Below the pieces are notes generated by a model, which saw nothing but the letters and a program-made list of their open reading frames with translations, made no database searches and had not been told where the DNA came from. Shown here piece by piece: positions 1 through 9,634 of a stretch of 64,000 bases of DNA (within the stretch, counting starts at the first letter, position 1; every line of letters starts with the position of its first letter). The DNA is taken from positions 248,001-312,000 of the forward strand of contig NZ_AHMM02000006.1 of NCBI RefSeq assembly GCF_000243675.2, written 5' to 3'. Origin of the DNA: Leptospira inadai serovar Lyme str. 10 (GTDB lineage: Bacteria; Spirochaetota; Leptospiria; Leptospirales; Leptospiraceae). The position numbers and the translations under genes were made by a program.

Positions 1-2331
1 ATCGATTCGCTCGGCAGGGATGATTTCCGTTTTCCGTATGCCGAAGTTTGCGACTCAAAGGACAGAAAGCTTTATGAAAAAGGAAAATGGCCTTTGGAAA
101 GATGGGTCGAGGAAACCTTTGATCCGGGTAGTTTTGAGGAAGTGTTGGTCCCCGGCCTTGATTTTGAAGAAAAGGGAGATCCCGATTCAAGCGAACGAAT
201 TCCGATCGGTGCAAAGATTTATATCGGAAGTATCGCCGGAAACGAAGCCGTTTTCTTTTTAAAGGATTCTCGAATAGCGGGAGGGGCAACGGGAGATAAA
301 GAAGGAAAAAAATATCTAGCCGGGGCTTATATCGCCTATAGAAAAGACGTACCATTTTACGTCTGGAACGACGGGGCTGGGGCGAACATTAAGGAAGGAA
401 TGGTTTCCCTAAACAGAGCTGCGGAAGGATTTTTTATCAACGCTCTTCTGGCTCATAGGTCGAGCGCCGGCGAGTTTCAAGCGGCAATCCGTTCGCATAA
501 TGATTTAGAAGTTCGGAAATTATGCGAACGGCTGGAGAAGGCGCAAAATTTAGGATTTAGAGCCTACCAATCGGAAGATCGGCCCAAATTCTGTTTTGTA
601 GTTGCAGTAGGTGTCGGCTCTTCCACCGGATTGGACGTATACGGGTCTTCCCAGGCTTCTTTGCAAGTACTTTTGGATGAAGAACAATCGTATCGGGTTT
701 TAACCGGTGCGGCCGTCATCGAATCGGTAACCGGAGAAACGTTTACGAACTACGAGATCGGCGGAGCCAAGATTATGGGTCGAGGAACCGGAACCGTCGA
801 TTTTGTGGCAAACGATAAATTACATTTGATCTCCTATATTCGTAAAATTCAGTCGATCCTGCACGAGGTCGAGGATTGTTCCAAAATATTAAAAATTAAG
901 AATATACGAAAAAATAAAAATTTAAACTTAGCGACGGAGATTCTCTCCGAATCGGAGCTGAGGTCGGTATCGGATTCCGGCGAGTTCCTACCGATCAAAG
1001 CGAATTATTCCGGCTCCGAATCGTTAGTCGCCGGAATATTTAGATTCGGAGGGATGCCCATTACCGTCTTGGGACCTCGGACCGAATTCGGTTTTCATTC
1101 CTTTGCGGCCTTGGTGAAGGCCAAAGAAACGTTGAGAATCGCGCGAAAAACCGGAACGGGTCTGTTGCTCATATACGGCAAAAAATGGTTTCGAAGCGAA
1201 TACATTGAAGATTCCGAATCGTTCCGAGTTCGTAAGGATTTTCAAAAATCATTACAGGAATTTGCGGCACCTCTCGTGCATATCGTTAAGGATACTTCGG
1301 GAATTTCTTTAACGGAACTTTCTTCCATCGGAGACGTTTGGATTCTTGTGCGCCCAAAGCGACAAAAAAACCGCGGGAACGAGGAGGCCTTTCGCCAAAG
1401 TTCCGAAATGGAAAAAGCGGCAACGATCGTAGTAGATACCGACGAAGAAGCGTATTATAAAGCCGCTTCCGTTTTCCGATTGATCCATTACAGAACTATA
1501 ATGGATTCAGGTTCGGCTCCAAAGAAACCCGCATTACCGGAAGATTCCGCAAAATCGTACGACATGCGCCAGTTTTTGGCGGAATCTATTTTGGATTCGG
1601 ATTCATTCGTGGAATTCTACGAGTCGGATCCCGGGACTAGTCTTGTAACCGGCCTCGGCAGGATATCTGGAAGGACAGTCGGCATTATAGCGGATCAACC
1701 TAAGGATGGGGGAGCTCCCGATGCGTACGGGACGGATAAATTCCGAGTCTTTATGGAGTTTTTGAATAAGTTCGATATTCCTCTCGTTATGCTCTCCGAT
1801 GCACCCGGCTTTGTGCCCGGAACCAAGCAGGAAAGATTGAGAATCCAACAAATCGGCGGCGAATCTTTGGATGTTAACGTGCTTTCGCAAAATCCGGTGG
1901 TTTCGATCGTACTTCGGCAAAATTACGGGGGCCGACAGATACATGCTTTCAGCGGATTTTTAAGGCCGGGGATCTCCTATTACTCTTGGCGTTCGGGAAC
2001 ATTAGCGGTAATGGGGGCATTCTCCGCCTTCGATCTATTTCAAGGAGCCAAGGTGGCCAAATTGAGGGAAGAGGGAAAGACTCTCGAGATAGAGAATCTT
2101 CGAAAAGAATTTCTGGACTCTTTTAAGCAAAAAGCCCAAGCCTCCAGCGATGCATTCAAATCCGGTGTTTTAGACGGAGTCTTTGAATCTTTGTCCGAAT
2201 TAAGAAGCGTAATTCTCGATGGGCTGGATTCTGCGAGGGAGAAGAGAAAGTCCTGGATGGAACAAAAAAACCGCAGGTCGCTAGGAGAAGTGTTTTCCAA
2301 ATCGGACCTTCGAGTTATCAAGCGAACTTGA
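1..2331 (+). CDS. Carboxyl transferase domain protein (acyl-CoA carboxylase CT subunit type), 5'-truncated
   Basis: The frame is open from base 1 with no convincing start, so the gene begins before the window; 776 codons are visible. The N-terminal CT half has a GGATGDKEG stretch, NDGAGANIKEG and an IGGAKIMGRGTGTVDF segment typical of the carboxyltransferase fold. The C-terminal half (nt ~1630-2050) has a TGLGRISGRTVGI start, SDAPGFVPG and a GGRQIHAFSG segment. This family moves a carboxyl group from carboxybiotin to an acyl-CoA such as acetyl- or propionyl-CoA, in the cytoplasm. Between the halves lies about 250 residues resembling a third, degraded crotonase-like unit (FRFGGMPITVLGP), which ordinary beta subunits lack. 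An upstream fused biotin carboxylase cannot be excluded. The acyl substrate is unknown. Confidence 0.8.
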   Translation: MDSLGRDDFRFPYAEVCDSKDRKLYEKGKWPLERWVEETFDPGSFEEVLVPGLDFEEKGDPDSSERIPIGAKIYIGSIAGNEAVFFLKDSRIAGGATGDKEGKKYLAGAYIAYRKDVPFYVWNDGAGANIKEGMVSLNRAAEGFFINALLAHRSSAGEFQAAIRSHNDLEVRKLCERLEKAQNLGFRAYQSEDRPKFCFVVAVGVGSSTGLDVYGSSQASLQVLLDEEQSYRVLTGAAVIESVTGETFTNYEIGGAKIMGRGTGTVDFVANDKLHLISYIRKIQSILHEVEDCSKILKIKNIRKNKNLNLATEILSESELRSVSDSGEFLPIKANYSGSESLVAGIFRFGGMPITVLGPRTEFGFHSFAALVKAKETLRIARKTGTGLLLIYGKKWFRSEYIEDSESFRVRKDFQKSLQEFAAPLVHIVKDTSGISLTELSSIGDVWILVRPKRQKNRGNEEAFRQSSEMEKAATIVVDTDEEAYYKAASVFRLIHYRTIMDSGSAPKKPALPEDSAKSYDMRQFLAESILDSDSFVEFYESDPGTSLVTGLGRISGRTVGIIADQPKDGGAPDAYGTDKFRVFMEFLNKFDIPLVMLSDAPGFVPGTKQERLRIQQIGGESLDVNVLSQNPVVSIVLRQNYGGRQIHAFSGFLRPGISYYSWRSGTLAVMGAFSAFDLFQGAKVAKLREEGKTLEIENLRKEFLDSFKQKAQASSDAFKSGVLDGVFESLSELRSVILDGLDSAREKRKSWMEQKNRRSLGEVFSKSDLRVIKRT

Positions 2332-2397
2332 ATTAATTCTATATACTTGATAGAGGTTACTTCCGTGGTTTTTCGGTTTTTCTCCGACCTGTGCGAG

Positions 2398-2429
2398 ATT
2401 AGTATATAATATATACATAATATATTAAT
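2398..2429. promoter_or_regulatory. AT-rich inverted repeat upstream of acyl-CoA synthetase
   Basis: ATTAGTATAT and ATATATTAAT (9 of 10 complementary) are separated by 12 AT-only or nearly AT-only bases, about 190 bp upstream of the next start codon. It may be part of a promoter or operator. AT-rich DNA makes chance dyads common, so this is weak. Confidence 0.2.
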
Positions 2430-2621
2430 AGTGAGATCTATCGGGTCGAATTCTCGCTTTCGAATTTCGGATCATAGCCGATTCGTACAAACATTTACTT
2501 CGCTATAGCCGCTCCGTTCAAGCAATCGGAGAGAACCGAAGCTATATTTAGTTCGTTCGAAACGGGCGTTGAATTTGTCCGTTTTAAATATAACGACAAT
2601 TATGCAAAAAGGTTTAGTTAG

Positions 2622-4697
2622 ATGGAAAACTTGGCTCAATTATTCCAAGAGTCTGCCCTTAAGTTCGGCGAAAAAAGCGCATTTCGATACAAGGATATTC
2701 AAAAGAGATCGGCTTCCCTTAGCTATAAAGAACTTTATGAATCCGGGCTAAGTTTAGCCGAAGCGTTGATCGAGATCGGATTGGAAGCGAAGGAGAATGT
2801 CGCGATACTTTCGGACAATCGCGTCGAATGGATGATTACGGATTGCGCAACTATTTTATCCGGGGCAGTCAGCGTTCCGCGTGGATCCGATATAACCGAT
2901 TCTGAAATCGAATATATAATCAATCATAGCCAGAGTAGGATAGTCTTCGTAGAGAATCAAAGAGTATTGGAAAAAGTTATAAAACAAAAAAAGAATATAG
3001 ATCATGAAATAACGCTAATATTGATGCAATCTCTTCCTGAGCGGAAAGAAGCGCTCGATATGTACGAATTACTAAGTAGAGGCCGAAAATTGCGGGAGCA
3101 AGGAAGTCGAAACGTAGAAGAACGGGTCTTGTCCTTAAAATCGGAGGATTTATTCACTATAATTTATACTTCCGGAACCACCGGACAGCCAAAGGGGGTT
3201 CAGTTAACCCATTCTAATATGATTTTTCAAGTTAGCTCCGTCTCGCCTATTTTGGAGATAACGGAAAACGATCGAGCCATCTCTATTTTACCTATCTGGC
3301 ATATCTTTGAACGATTTATGGAATATTGTTTTTTGCACGTCGGCGGAACGACGTATTATTCGAATATTCCGGACTTGAAGCAGAATCTTACGGATTTTAA
3401 ACCTACGTTTTTCGGTGCGGCACCTAGAGTTTGGGAGATGATCTGCAACGGTATTCTCACTAGAATGACCGATCCTGATCGCACTTCGAGATTGGGCAGA
3501 ATCTTATTTAAATTGGCTTATACTTATTCCGAAAAGAAAAACGAGGCAAAAGCGTTCTTTCTAGGAAACGAACTGGATTTGAAAGGAAGGAGCTTTTTCG
3601 GAACGATTCTAAAAGGGATACGAATGACGTTCGAATATTCGTTTTTCGGTCCTTTTACGCTGTCCTCGATCTCGTTTCTATGCGCTACGTTAATTCCTTT
3701 CGAGTATGCGGCAAAAGAGATCAAAATTTTATTATATACGATCGGAGTGATAGGTCTCTTATTCAACAGTTTTACTTTAGATCTGCTCGTACTATCGAAA
3801 ATACGCAGGGATATAGTCGGAGGATTCTTAAAAACATCCGTTTCAGGCGGAGGAGCATTGCCTAACCGGGTGGATCGAACACTCAATCATTTAGGAATTC
3901 GCTTATTGGAAGGATACGGTATGACGGAAACTTCGCCGGTAATATCCCTAAGGAGGATGGACAAATTCGTAATCGGTTCCGTAGGTCATATCCTACCGAA
4001 AACTAGACTCCAAATTCGAACCGAAAAGAACGAAGTGTTATCCGAAATAGACGAAAACGGAAGGTTTACGAAAGGAAAACCGGGCCAAAAGGGAATCGTT
4101 TTCGCGAGCGGGCCGCATATTATGAAAGGTTATTATAAAAACCCCGACATCACTGCGGATGCTCTGAATGCAGGCTGGATGAATACCGGTGATATTGGAA
4201 TCGTCAGTTATAATCGCACCTTAACCTTAGCCGGCAGGGCAAAGGAAACGATCGTATTAAGAGGGGGCGAGAATGTGGAGCCGGTTCCGATCGAAGCAAG
4301 GTTACAGGTTTCCAAGTATATAAGCCAATGTATGGTAATCGGACAGGATCAGAAAAATCTAGGCGCGATTATAGTTCCCGATTTTGAATCTCTTATCGCT
4401 TGGGCTAAGGAGAATTATATTCCCGTCGATTCCGAGCAGGAATTGCTTCGAAGGAAGCAGGTTATAGATTTATATCGCAGCGAAATAAAAGCCCTGAATA
4501 ACGCGAGAAGCGGCTTCAAATCATTCGAGCAGGTAACTCCATTTTTATTCATAGTTAAACCTTTCGAAGTGGGCGATGAGCTAACGAATCTTCTCAAGAT
4601 GAAACGTACAACGATAATGGAAAAATACAAGGATCAGATCGAAGAATTATATAAATCGGGGGAAACAATTAGGTTTAAATCCGAAACGGTTCTTTAG
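2622..4697 (+). CDS. Long-chain acyl-CoA synthetase (AMP-forming) with internal membrane segment
   Basis: This ANL-superfamily enzyme would activate a fatty acid with ATP to acyl-AMP and then acyl-CoA, at the inner face of the membrane. The P-loop-like signature YTSGTTGQPKG lies near residue 181, GYGMTETSP near 431, and GWMNTGDIG near 517, so the core motifs are intact. Residues ~335-392 form two strongly hydrophobic stretches not found in soluble FadD and would anchor the enzyme in the membrane. At 691 residues it is longer than the usual 550-650, which the insert explains. The ATG follows AAAAAGG at about 11 nt. The next gene starts 52 nt downstream, so co-transcription is possible. Chain-length specificity cannot be read from the sequence. 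Confidence 0.88.
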   Translation: MENLAQLFQESALKFGEKSAFRYKDIQKRSASLSYKELYESGLSLAEALIEIGLEAKENVAILSDNRVEWMITDCATILSGAVSVPRGSDITDSEIEYIINHSQSRIVFVENQRVLEKVIKQKKNIDHEITLILMQSLPERKEALDMYELLSRGRKLREQGSRNVEERVLSLKSEDLFTIIYTSGTTGQPKGVQLTHSNMIFQVSSVSPILEITENDRAISILPIWHIFERFMEYCFLHVGGTTYYSNIPDLKQNLTDFKPTFFGAAPRVWEMICNGILTRMTDPDRTSRLGRILFKLAYTYSEKKNEAKAFFLGNELDLKGRSFFGTILKGIRMTFEYSFFGPFTLSSISFLCATLIPFEYAAKEIKILLYTIGVIGLLFNSFTLDLLVLSKIRRDIVGGFLKTSVSGGGALPNRVDRTLNHLGIRLLEGYGMTETSPVISLRRMDKFVIGSVGHILPKTRLQIRTEKNEVLSEIDENGRFTKGKPGQKGIVFASGPHIMKGYYKNPDITADALNAGWMNTGDIGIVSYNRTLTLAGRAKETIVLRGGENVEPVPIEARLQVSKYISQCMVIGQDQKNLGAIIVPDFESLIAWAKENYIPVDSEQELLRRKQVIDLYRSEIKALNNARSGFKSFEQVTPFLFIVKPFEVGDELTNLLKMKRTTIMEKYKDQIEELYKSGETIRFKSETVL

Positions 4698-4749
4698 AAA
4701 GGAACGTTAGAGATTGATTCGTTTATTAGAAATTAGGAGAAGTTTATAA

Positions 4750-7700
4750 ATGGAATTCGGATATTTAAATTTCTATTCTTTCGGTTCCATTTTGGCCGCT
4801 CTCTTTTGCTTGTACGTCGCATTCTTCTTTCTAAGAATCAAAGAGCGGAGCCAAGCCGCACTTCATTTAGGAATCGCATCCTGCTTCGCTTTCTTCTTTC
4901 ATTTCGGATATACGATCGGTTTTTTCACTTTAGAGCGATGGGGGATCTACCATCGATGGATAGTCATCCCGTCGGCGCTGCTTGTATTCGCTCAGTTTTC
5001 CCTAGTCTTCTTTTATTTCCCGACACCAAGAAAGGAAAAGATCGGGAAATACATTTATTTCCTCCTAGTCTCAATCGTCGTAGTCGTGGAGATTCTGTTC
5101 ATTTTGAATTCCCGCAATTCGGTCGGACGCTTCGTAAAAGGAAGCCATTATTGGGACTTCGAAACATATTCTTTTTACATGATATATTCCGTATTGGTTC
5201 TTTTTTTTAACCTTCTTTGCATATCGTTGGGAATTTGGAGGGCTGTCTGCGAGAAAGGGAAAGAGAGGAAAGCCGTAATTTATATGCTTTTCGCATTCTG
5301 CATTATTCTCGTCATTCCTGCGGTAACCAATGCATTAAATAGAAACGGTTCCATTTCTAGAATCGTTTATCAACAAGCGGTAGACTTATCCTTCGTAATC
5401 GGTTTTTTTCTCCTTTTGGTGATCTATCTTAATATCGCCAAGGAAAAAACCACGATCCTAAATCGTATCGTCGGTATTTCGATGGCAACGTTCTTTCTCG
5501 TATTTCAGATAGTAGCGTATTTTATATTAATCGAATACGAACTCGCATTCGATCGGATACAATACCAAGAAGCCAAATTATCGGTCGCGACTCAAGAAAA
5601 AGGGGAAGGTCTCGAATATATCGTTTCATATGACGTATCTACCCGAAGTTCGAATCAAGTTTTCGGAAAATCCGATCCGATCTCCGAATCGGAAAGAAGG
5701 CTCGAAGCTAATTACATTCATCTTTGGAATTCGCTTAACAACTTGGAGGATCTTCCGGCAAACGAGCGATTACTAAAATCGGAGTCTCTACTAATCGATA
5801 GCCCTCCGGAATTTTTCGCATATAAAGCCGCGATTCTGGGATTTCTTTCGTTCCGGAAAAATAAAGCGGTATCGAACGCCGAAATGGAAACTTTTTTAGA
5901 ACGTCTATCGCGGAGGCTGATCGTATTGAATAGCCAATTCGCTCACGTTCAGGATAAGAAGGACTCGGTTCGTATCTCGAAATTATTTTCCTCGAGAGAG
6001 CCGGGCGTTACCGAAATGTTAAACGAACTTTCTATCGCCTATAGACGAGCGATGAAGGCGGGTGCGTCCGACGAGGATTTAAGGCGCCTGATATTCGATG
6101 CCACGATCCCGATTTATCGAGATGGAGAACGAATGTATAGAGGGATCGATTCTTCGAGTATGGCCCGAGAAAGTAAGCCGTTTAGATACTATGTATCCTA
6201 TTATCTTGTAAACAAAACGACCGGCCGACTATTCGAAGCCGGATTCGATTACCGCATTTATAGGGAGTATTTACATTACCCTTCTCTAATTTTACTTCTC
6301 TGTCTTATTTCGATAATGTTTCTAGTCGTTTTCGGCTTCGAGCTTTTCTTTAAGTATGCTTTAATTATCCCGATGAAGGAGGTCGTATCCGGTTTACAGG
6401 AAGTATATTCCGGTAATCTGGAATATAGACTGGTCCCTAAAGTCGAGGATGAGATAGGATTTATTGCGAGGTCCTTTAATCATATGGCGGAAAGCATGTT
6501 ATCGGCGAGAAATAGTCTAAGGAACTATGCCGAAAATCTAGAGCTAAAAGTCCAGGAAAGAACGAACGAACTTGAAATAACTTTAAAAGAAGTTAAAGTT
6601 CTCAAAGAACAACAGGACGGCGACTATTTTCTGATGTCTCTCCTATTGAAATCCTTAGCCGCTAACCGCGCGAACCAAGGGAATGTGAAAGTCGATTTTT
6701 TAACGGATCAAAAAAAGAAATTCAAATTTCGCAATCATGACTCGGAGATCGGAGGGGACATCAGCGCTTCCAATCGAATCCAATTGAGAGGGAAAAACTA
6801 CACCGTCTTTTTGAATGCGGATGCGATGGGAAAATCGATGCAAGGAGCCGGCGGAGCGCTAGTATTCGGAGCCGTTTTCGAAGCCATCATTGAACGAACG
6901 AAAATCACCGATTCGATCCGGAATTATTCGCCTGAAAGATGGCTTAAGAGCACTTTCATGGAACTCCATAAAGTTTTCCTAAGCTTTAACGGCTCCATGC
7001 TGGTTTCCTCCGTGATAGGATTGGTCGATGAGGATGCAGGCATACTTTATCATTTAAATGCCGAGCATCCGTGGACGGTCTTGTACAGGAACGATCAAGC
7101 AGACTTTATCGAGAACGATTTGACATTCAGAAAATTAGGGACCGAAGGAATGAACGGTCGAGTCTACGTGAAAACATTTCAATTGCAACCGGGAGACGTC
7201 ATTATCGCAGGTTCCGATGGAAGGGATGATATACATATCGGATTGAATGAAGCGGGTGAAAAATTGATTAACGACGATCATACTCGTTTTCTGGAGTTCG
7301 TGCAATCCGGCCGAGGGAATTTGGAAAGTATTTTTCATCTTATTTTATCGGAAGGCCGTTTGACCGACGATCTATCGCTTATAAGAATTTCCTTTAAAGA
7401 GAAGGAGATGAATGAAACGAACGAAGACGCCAAAGGATTACAAGACGATGAGCTCGTTTTGAACTTAATCGGTAAGGCTAAGAGAAATGCCCAAGAAGAA
7501 AATTTCGATGAAGCGATTTCGCTATTTAGGCAAATCGAGACTTTAAACGGAAAAATTCCGGTTACCAAGAAATATTTGGCCTTTCTATTTATGCGGAAGA
7601 AATTATTCGGAGAGGCCGCCCATTATGGCGAAGAATATTTAAAACTCCATCCTTTGGACAATGAAATGTTATATTTCACATCTTTTATGTTACGAAAAAA

Positions 7701-7932
7701 CGGGGAAATTGAAAGGGCCGCGGATTTGGGCGAAAGGCTTCGCCTGCGAGAACCGAATCATGTTAAGAATTTACTCAATCTATCCCGCATATATCTGGTG
7801 CTGAAAAATTACGATAGCGCATTAGCAATTGCCATGGAGGCCTTCGAATTGGATTCTAAAAACGAGAGAATCGCAAAAATGTTGGATCTACTTAAGAGTT
7901 TAGGAAAAGAGCGAACGCAAAGGAATTCTTAG
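4750..7932 (+). CDS. Membrane sensor with 7TM region, HAMP, SpoIIE-type phosphatase and TPR repeats
   Basis: Residues 1-235 contain about seven hydrophobic helices (7TM-like sensor). A further helix near 240-265 leads to an extracytoplasmic domain, and a helix at ~511-540 leads to a HAMP domain (~541-590, with EVYSGNLEYRLVPKVEDEIG). A short coiled coil follows, then a PP2C/SpoIIE phosphatase core (from ~667, GGDISASNR and NADAMGKSMQGAGGA), and TPR-like helices from ~900 to the end. SpoIIE phosphatases usually dephosphorylate anti-anti-sigma factors in partner-switching pathways. No STAS or anti-sigma gene is adjacent, so the target is unknown. An AGGAG sits 8 nt before the ATG. Confidence 0.85.
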   Translation: MEFGYLNFYSFGSILAALFCLYVAFFFLRIKERSQAALHLGIASCFAFFFHFGYTIGFFTLERWGIYHRWIVIPSALLVFAQFSLVFFYFPTPRKEKIGKYIYFLLVSIVVVVEILFILNSRNSVGRFVKGSHYWDFETYSFYMIYSVLVLFFNLLCISLGIWRAVCEKGKERKAVIYMLFAFCIILVIPAVTNALNRNGSISRIVYQQAVDLSFVIGFFLLLVIYLNIAKEKTTILNRIVGISMATFFLVFQIVAYFILIEYELAFDRIQYQEAKLSVATQEKGEGLEYIVSYDVSTRSSNQVFGKSDPISESERRLEANYIHLWNSLNNLEDLPANERLLKSESLLIDSPPEFFAYKAAILGFLSFRKNKAVSNAEMETFLERLSRRLIVLNSQFAHVQDKKDSVRISKLFSSREPGVTEMLNELSIAYRRAMKAGASDEDLRRLIFDATIPIYRDGERMYRGIDSSSMARESKPFRYYVSYYLVNKTTGRLFEAGFDYRIYREYLHYPSLILLLCLISIMFLVVFGFELFFKYALIIPMKEVVSGLQEVYSGNLEYRLVPKVEDEIGFIARSFNHMAESMLSARNSLRNYAENLELKVQERTNELEITLKEVKVLKEQQDGDYFLMSLLLKSLAANRANQGNVKVDFLTDQKKKFKFRNHDSEIGGDISASNRIQLRGKNYTVFLNADAMGKSMQGAGGALVFGAVFEAIIERTKITDSIRNYSPERWLKSTFMELHKVFLSFNGSMLVSSVIGLVDEDAGILYHLNAEHPWTVLYRNDQADFIENDLTFRKLGTEGMNGRVYVKTFQLQPGDVIIAGSDGRDDIHIGLNEAGEKLINDDHTRFLEFVQSGRGNLESIFHLILSEGRLTDDLSLIRISFKEKEMNETNEDAKGLQDDELVLNLIGKAKRNAQEENFDEAISLFRQIETLNGKIPVTKKYLAFLFMRKKLFGEAAHYGEEYLKLHPLDNEMLYFTSFMLRKNGEIERAADLGERLRLREPNHVKNLLNLSRIYLVLKNYDSALAIAMEAFELDSKNERIAKMLDLLKSLGKERTQRNS

Positions 7933-8308
7933 TAATAATTTTAGATCGAACTTCGCAATCGAATTGCCTCTGAATTTACGGCTTTTCCAAGAATTCGATC
8001 TTTTGTCATCGAAAGAATGCTTCTATTCCGATGACGATCTGCGTTTTCCCGAACTGAATCGAAATTTCTTCCGCCGATGCTAACGCAAAATCCGGGCGTT
8101 CGGACTTCTCTCAAAAAAGATATTTATCAAGTGATACGTTTTTCGCAGCTCGATCGTACTTTTACGACCTGAGAAGCAAGCGTATATTTCAGAAATGTTG
8201 CAATTTATTTACACGTAAAAAATCAATTCTTTTGCTCCGAGATTCATTACTCTATTTTATATTAAGATAAAATAGTCGTACGGTTGAGGAGGACAATTTC
8301 GTCGGATA
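7933..8308. other. Intergenic region, 376 bp, no gene seen
   Basis: I see no credible coding frame. The 3' third is AT-rich and ends with the perfect dyad annotated separately and an AGGAGG sequence at 8287-8292, so it is the promoter and leader region of the following gene. Confidence 0.6.
8252..8275. promoter_or_regulatory. Perfect 9-bp dyad upstream of hypothetical gene
   Basis: CTATTTTAT and ATAAAATAG are exact complements separated by ATTAAG. The dyad lies 12 nt before the Shine-Dalgarno sequence and 34 nt before the start codon, a usual place for an operator. The repressor is unknown. Confidence 0.4.
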
Positions 8309-9403
8309 ATGGATAAATGCAGACTATTATGCGTCGTTGAAATTGTCGAGGGAGTTCAAGTGTCCGCTTTTCCGTCATTAGATTCGATTTACGAGGAGAG
8401 AAAGACTCCTCGGGGATTTCTAGTCAAAATCAAGCTAGCTAAGATGAACTATGTGGTCTTTACGGCTAAAGGTCCGGAGATCCCGAAAGGTTCGAAAAAT
8501 CATTCCATTATCGTACCCGTACCGAAGATCGCATTTTTGGGCGATGGATTCGATTTATCCCACTTTCGGCTGGGAGAATTAAGTTTTGTTAATGTAACTC
8601 GCGGAAAATTGGTAATTCCCTTTCAACATGCCAGTACAGGAAGCGAAGTTCGATCGGTTTTTTTAAATAGCGGAAGCGAGTGCGATGTTCTTCCCGTAAT
8701 TATACTTCATTACAGGAAATGTGAAGATCTACTTCGGGCCCGGGCGGCAGGGATTGAAATCCACCATTTAGTCCTGGACGAGAATTTCCCCCGGGAAGAT
8801 TTGATATCCCAAAAAATCCGATTCCCTTCGCTTAATATGCTGATTATCAGAAGCAAGGCCGCTCTGTTGGCGGTGACCAAGGATAAAAATCCTGAAAATA
8901 TGGTCCGATCAAAGAATGAGATCGAGAAAAATTCGAACGTAGTTGACTTCAAGACGGTTCGCGCATCCGACCTTGCCGAGAAGGAAAATTTAAATTTACA
9001 TTCCGTTAATCCCGTTTTCTTAGCTCAAGTTCACTTACAAAAAAATGAACTCGAAAAAGTTAAACAGCTCCTTTTGGATTTTTCCCTCGATCCCGAAGAA
9101 ATAACATTCATTCGTATATTTCTTGAACTGATGATTCGAGACGACGGGAATAAAGAAGAAAGAAGAAGCCGGCACAATAAACTGTTAAATTTGAACGAAG
9201 GGTTCCGTCTGGCCGGATTGATATTGGGAATGAGAGTAGTCGAGTTCGAAGCCGAACTCGAAAAGGGATTTTCTCTAGAAATTGCAAGTATGGTATTGGC
9301 GCTTTTGGAGAAGGGGCAATCGGAATCGAACGAGATCGAGCGGGAAATTATATTATGGGAATGGAAACTTAAAACCAAACGGTTATTCAAAAAGAATGCG
9401 TAA
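8309..9403 (+). CDS. Conserved-looking hypothetical protein, 364 aa
   Basis: I do not recognise the family. There is no signal peptide and no membrane helix. The first ~200 residues look like mixed alpha/beta (several short hydrophobic strands such as [13 protein letters not shown]). The last ~140 are charged and helical and could be TPR-like ([21 protein letters not shown]). AGGAGG lies about 16 nt before the ATG, further than usual, but no nearer in-frame start exists. Codon usage resembles neighbouring genes. It stands alone between two intergenic regions. Confidence 0.7.
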   Translation: MDKCRLLCVVEIVEGVQVSAFPSLDSIYEERKTPRGFLVKIKLAKMNYVVFTAKGPEIPKGSKNHSIIVPVPKIAFLGDGFDLSHFRLGELSFVNVTRGKLVIPFQHASTGSEVRSVFLNSGSECDVLPVIILHYRKCEDLLRARAAGIEIHHLVLDENFPREDLISQKIRFPSLNMLIIRSKAALLAVTKDKNPENMVRSKNEIEKNSNVVDFKTVRASDLAEKENLNLHSVNPVFLAQVHLQKNELEKVKQLLLDFSLDPEEITFIRIFLELMIRDDGNKEERRSRHNKLLNLNEGFRLAGLILGMRVVEFEAELEKGFSLEIASMVLALLEKGQSESNEIEREIILWEWKLKTKRLFKKNA

Positions 9404-9634
9404 AGGAGAAAGATCGCATCCGCCGATTTTTCGATCGATTGACTCCGAATTTTCAACGTTCTTGCAAAATTCTAGAAATTCTCCATATTTATGAATTATA
9501 GGATCTTGGATTAAGATAGATCGTTCATTCCTTCTGCTGGAATTGTTCTAAAAGCCCGGTTCGAGCCGATTTGGCATCCCTCAAATTCAATTGACTGGGA
9601 AAAGATAGGGTAGTTTTTTTGAAATAGAAATCCT

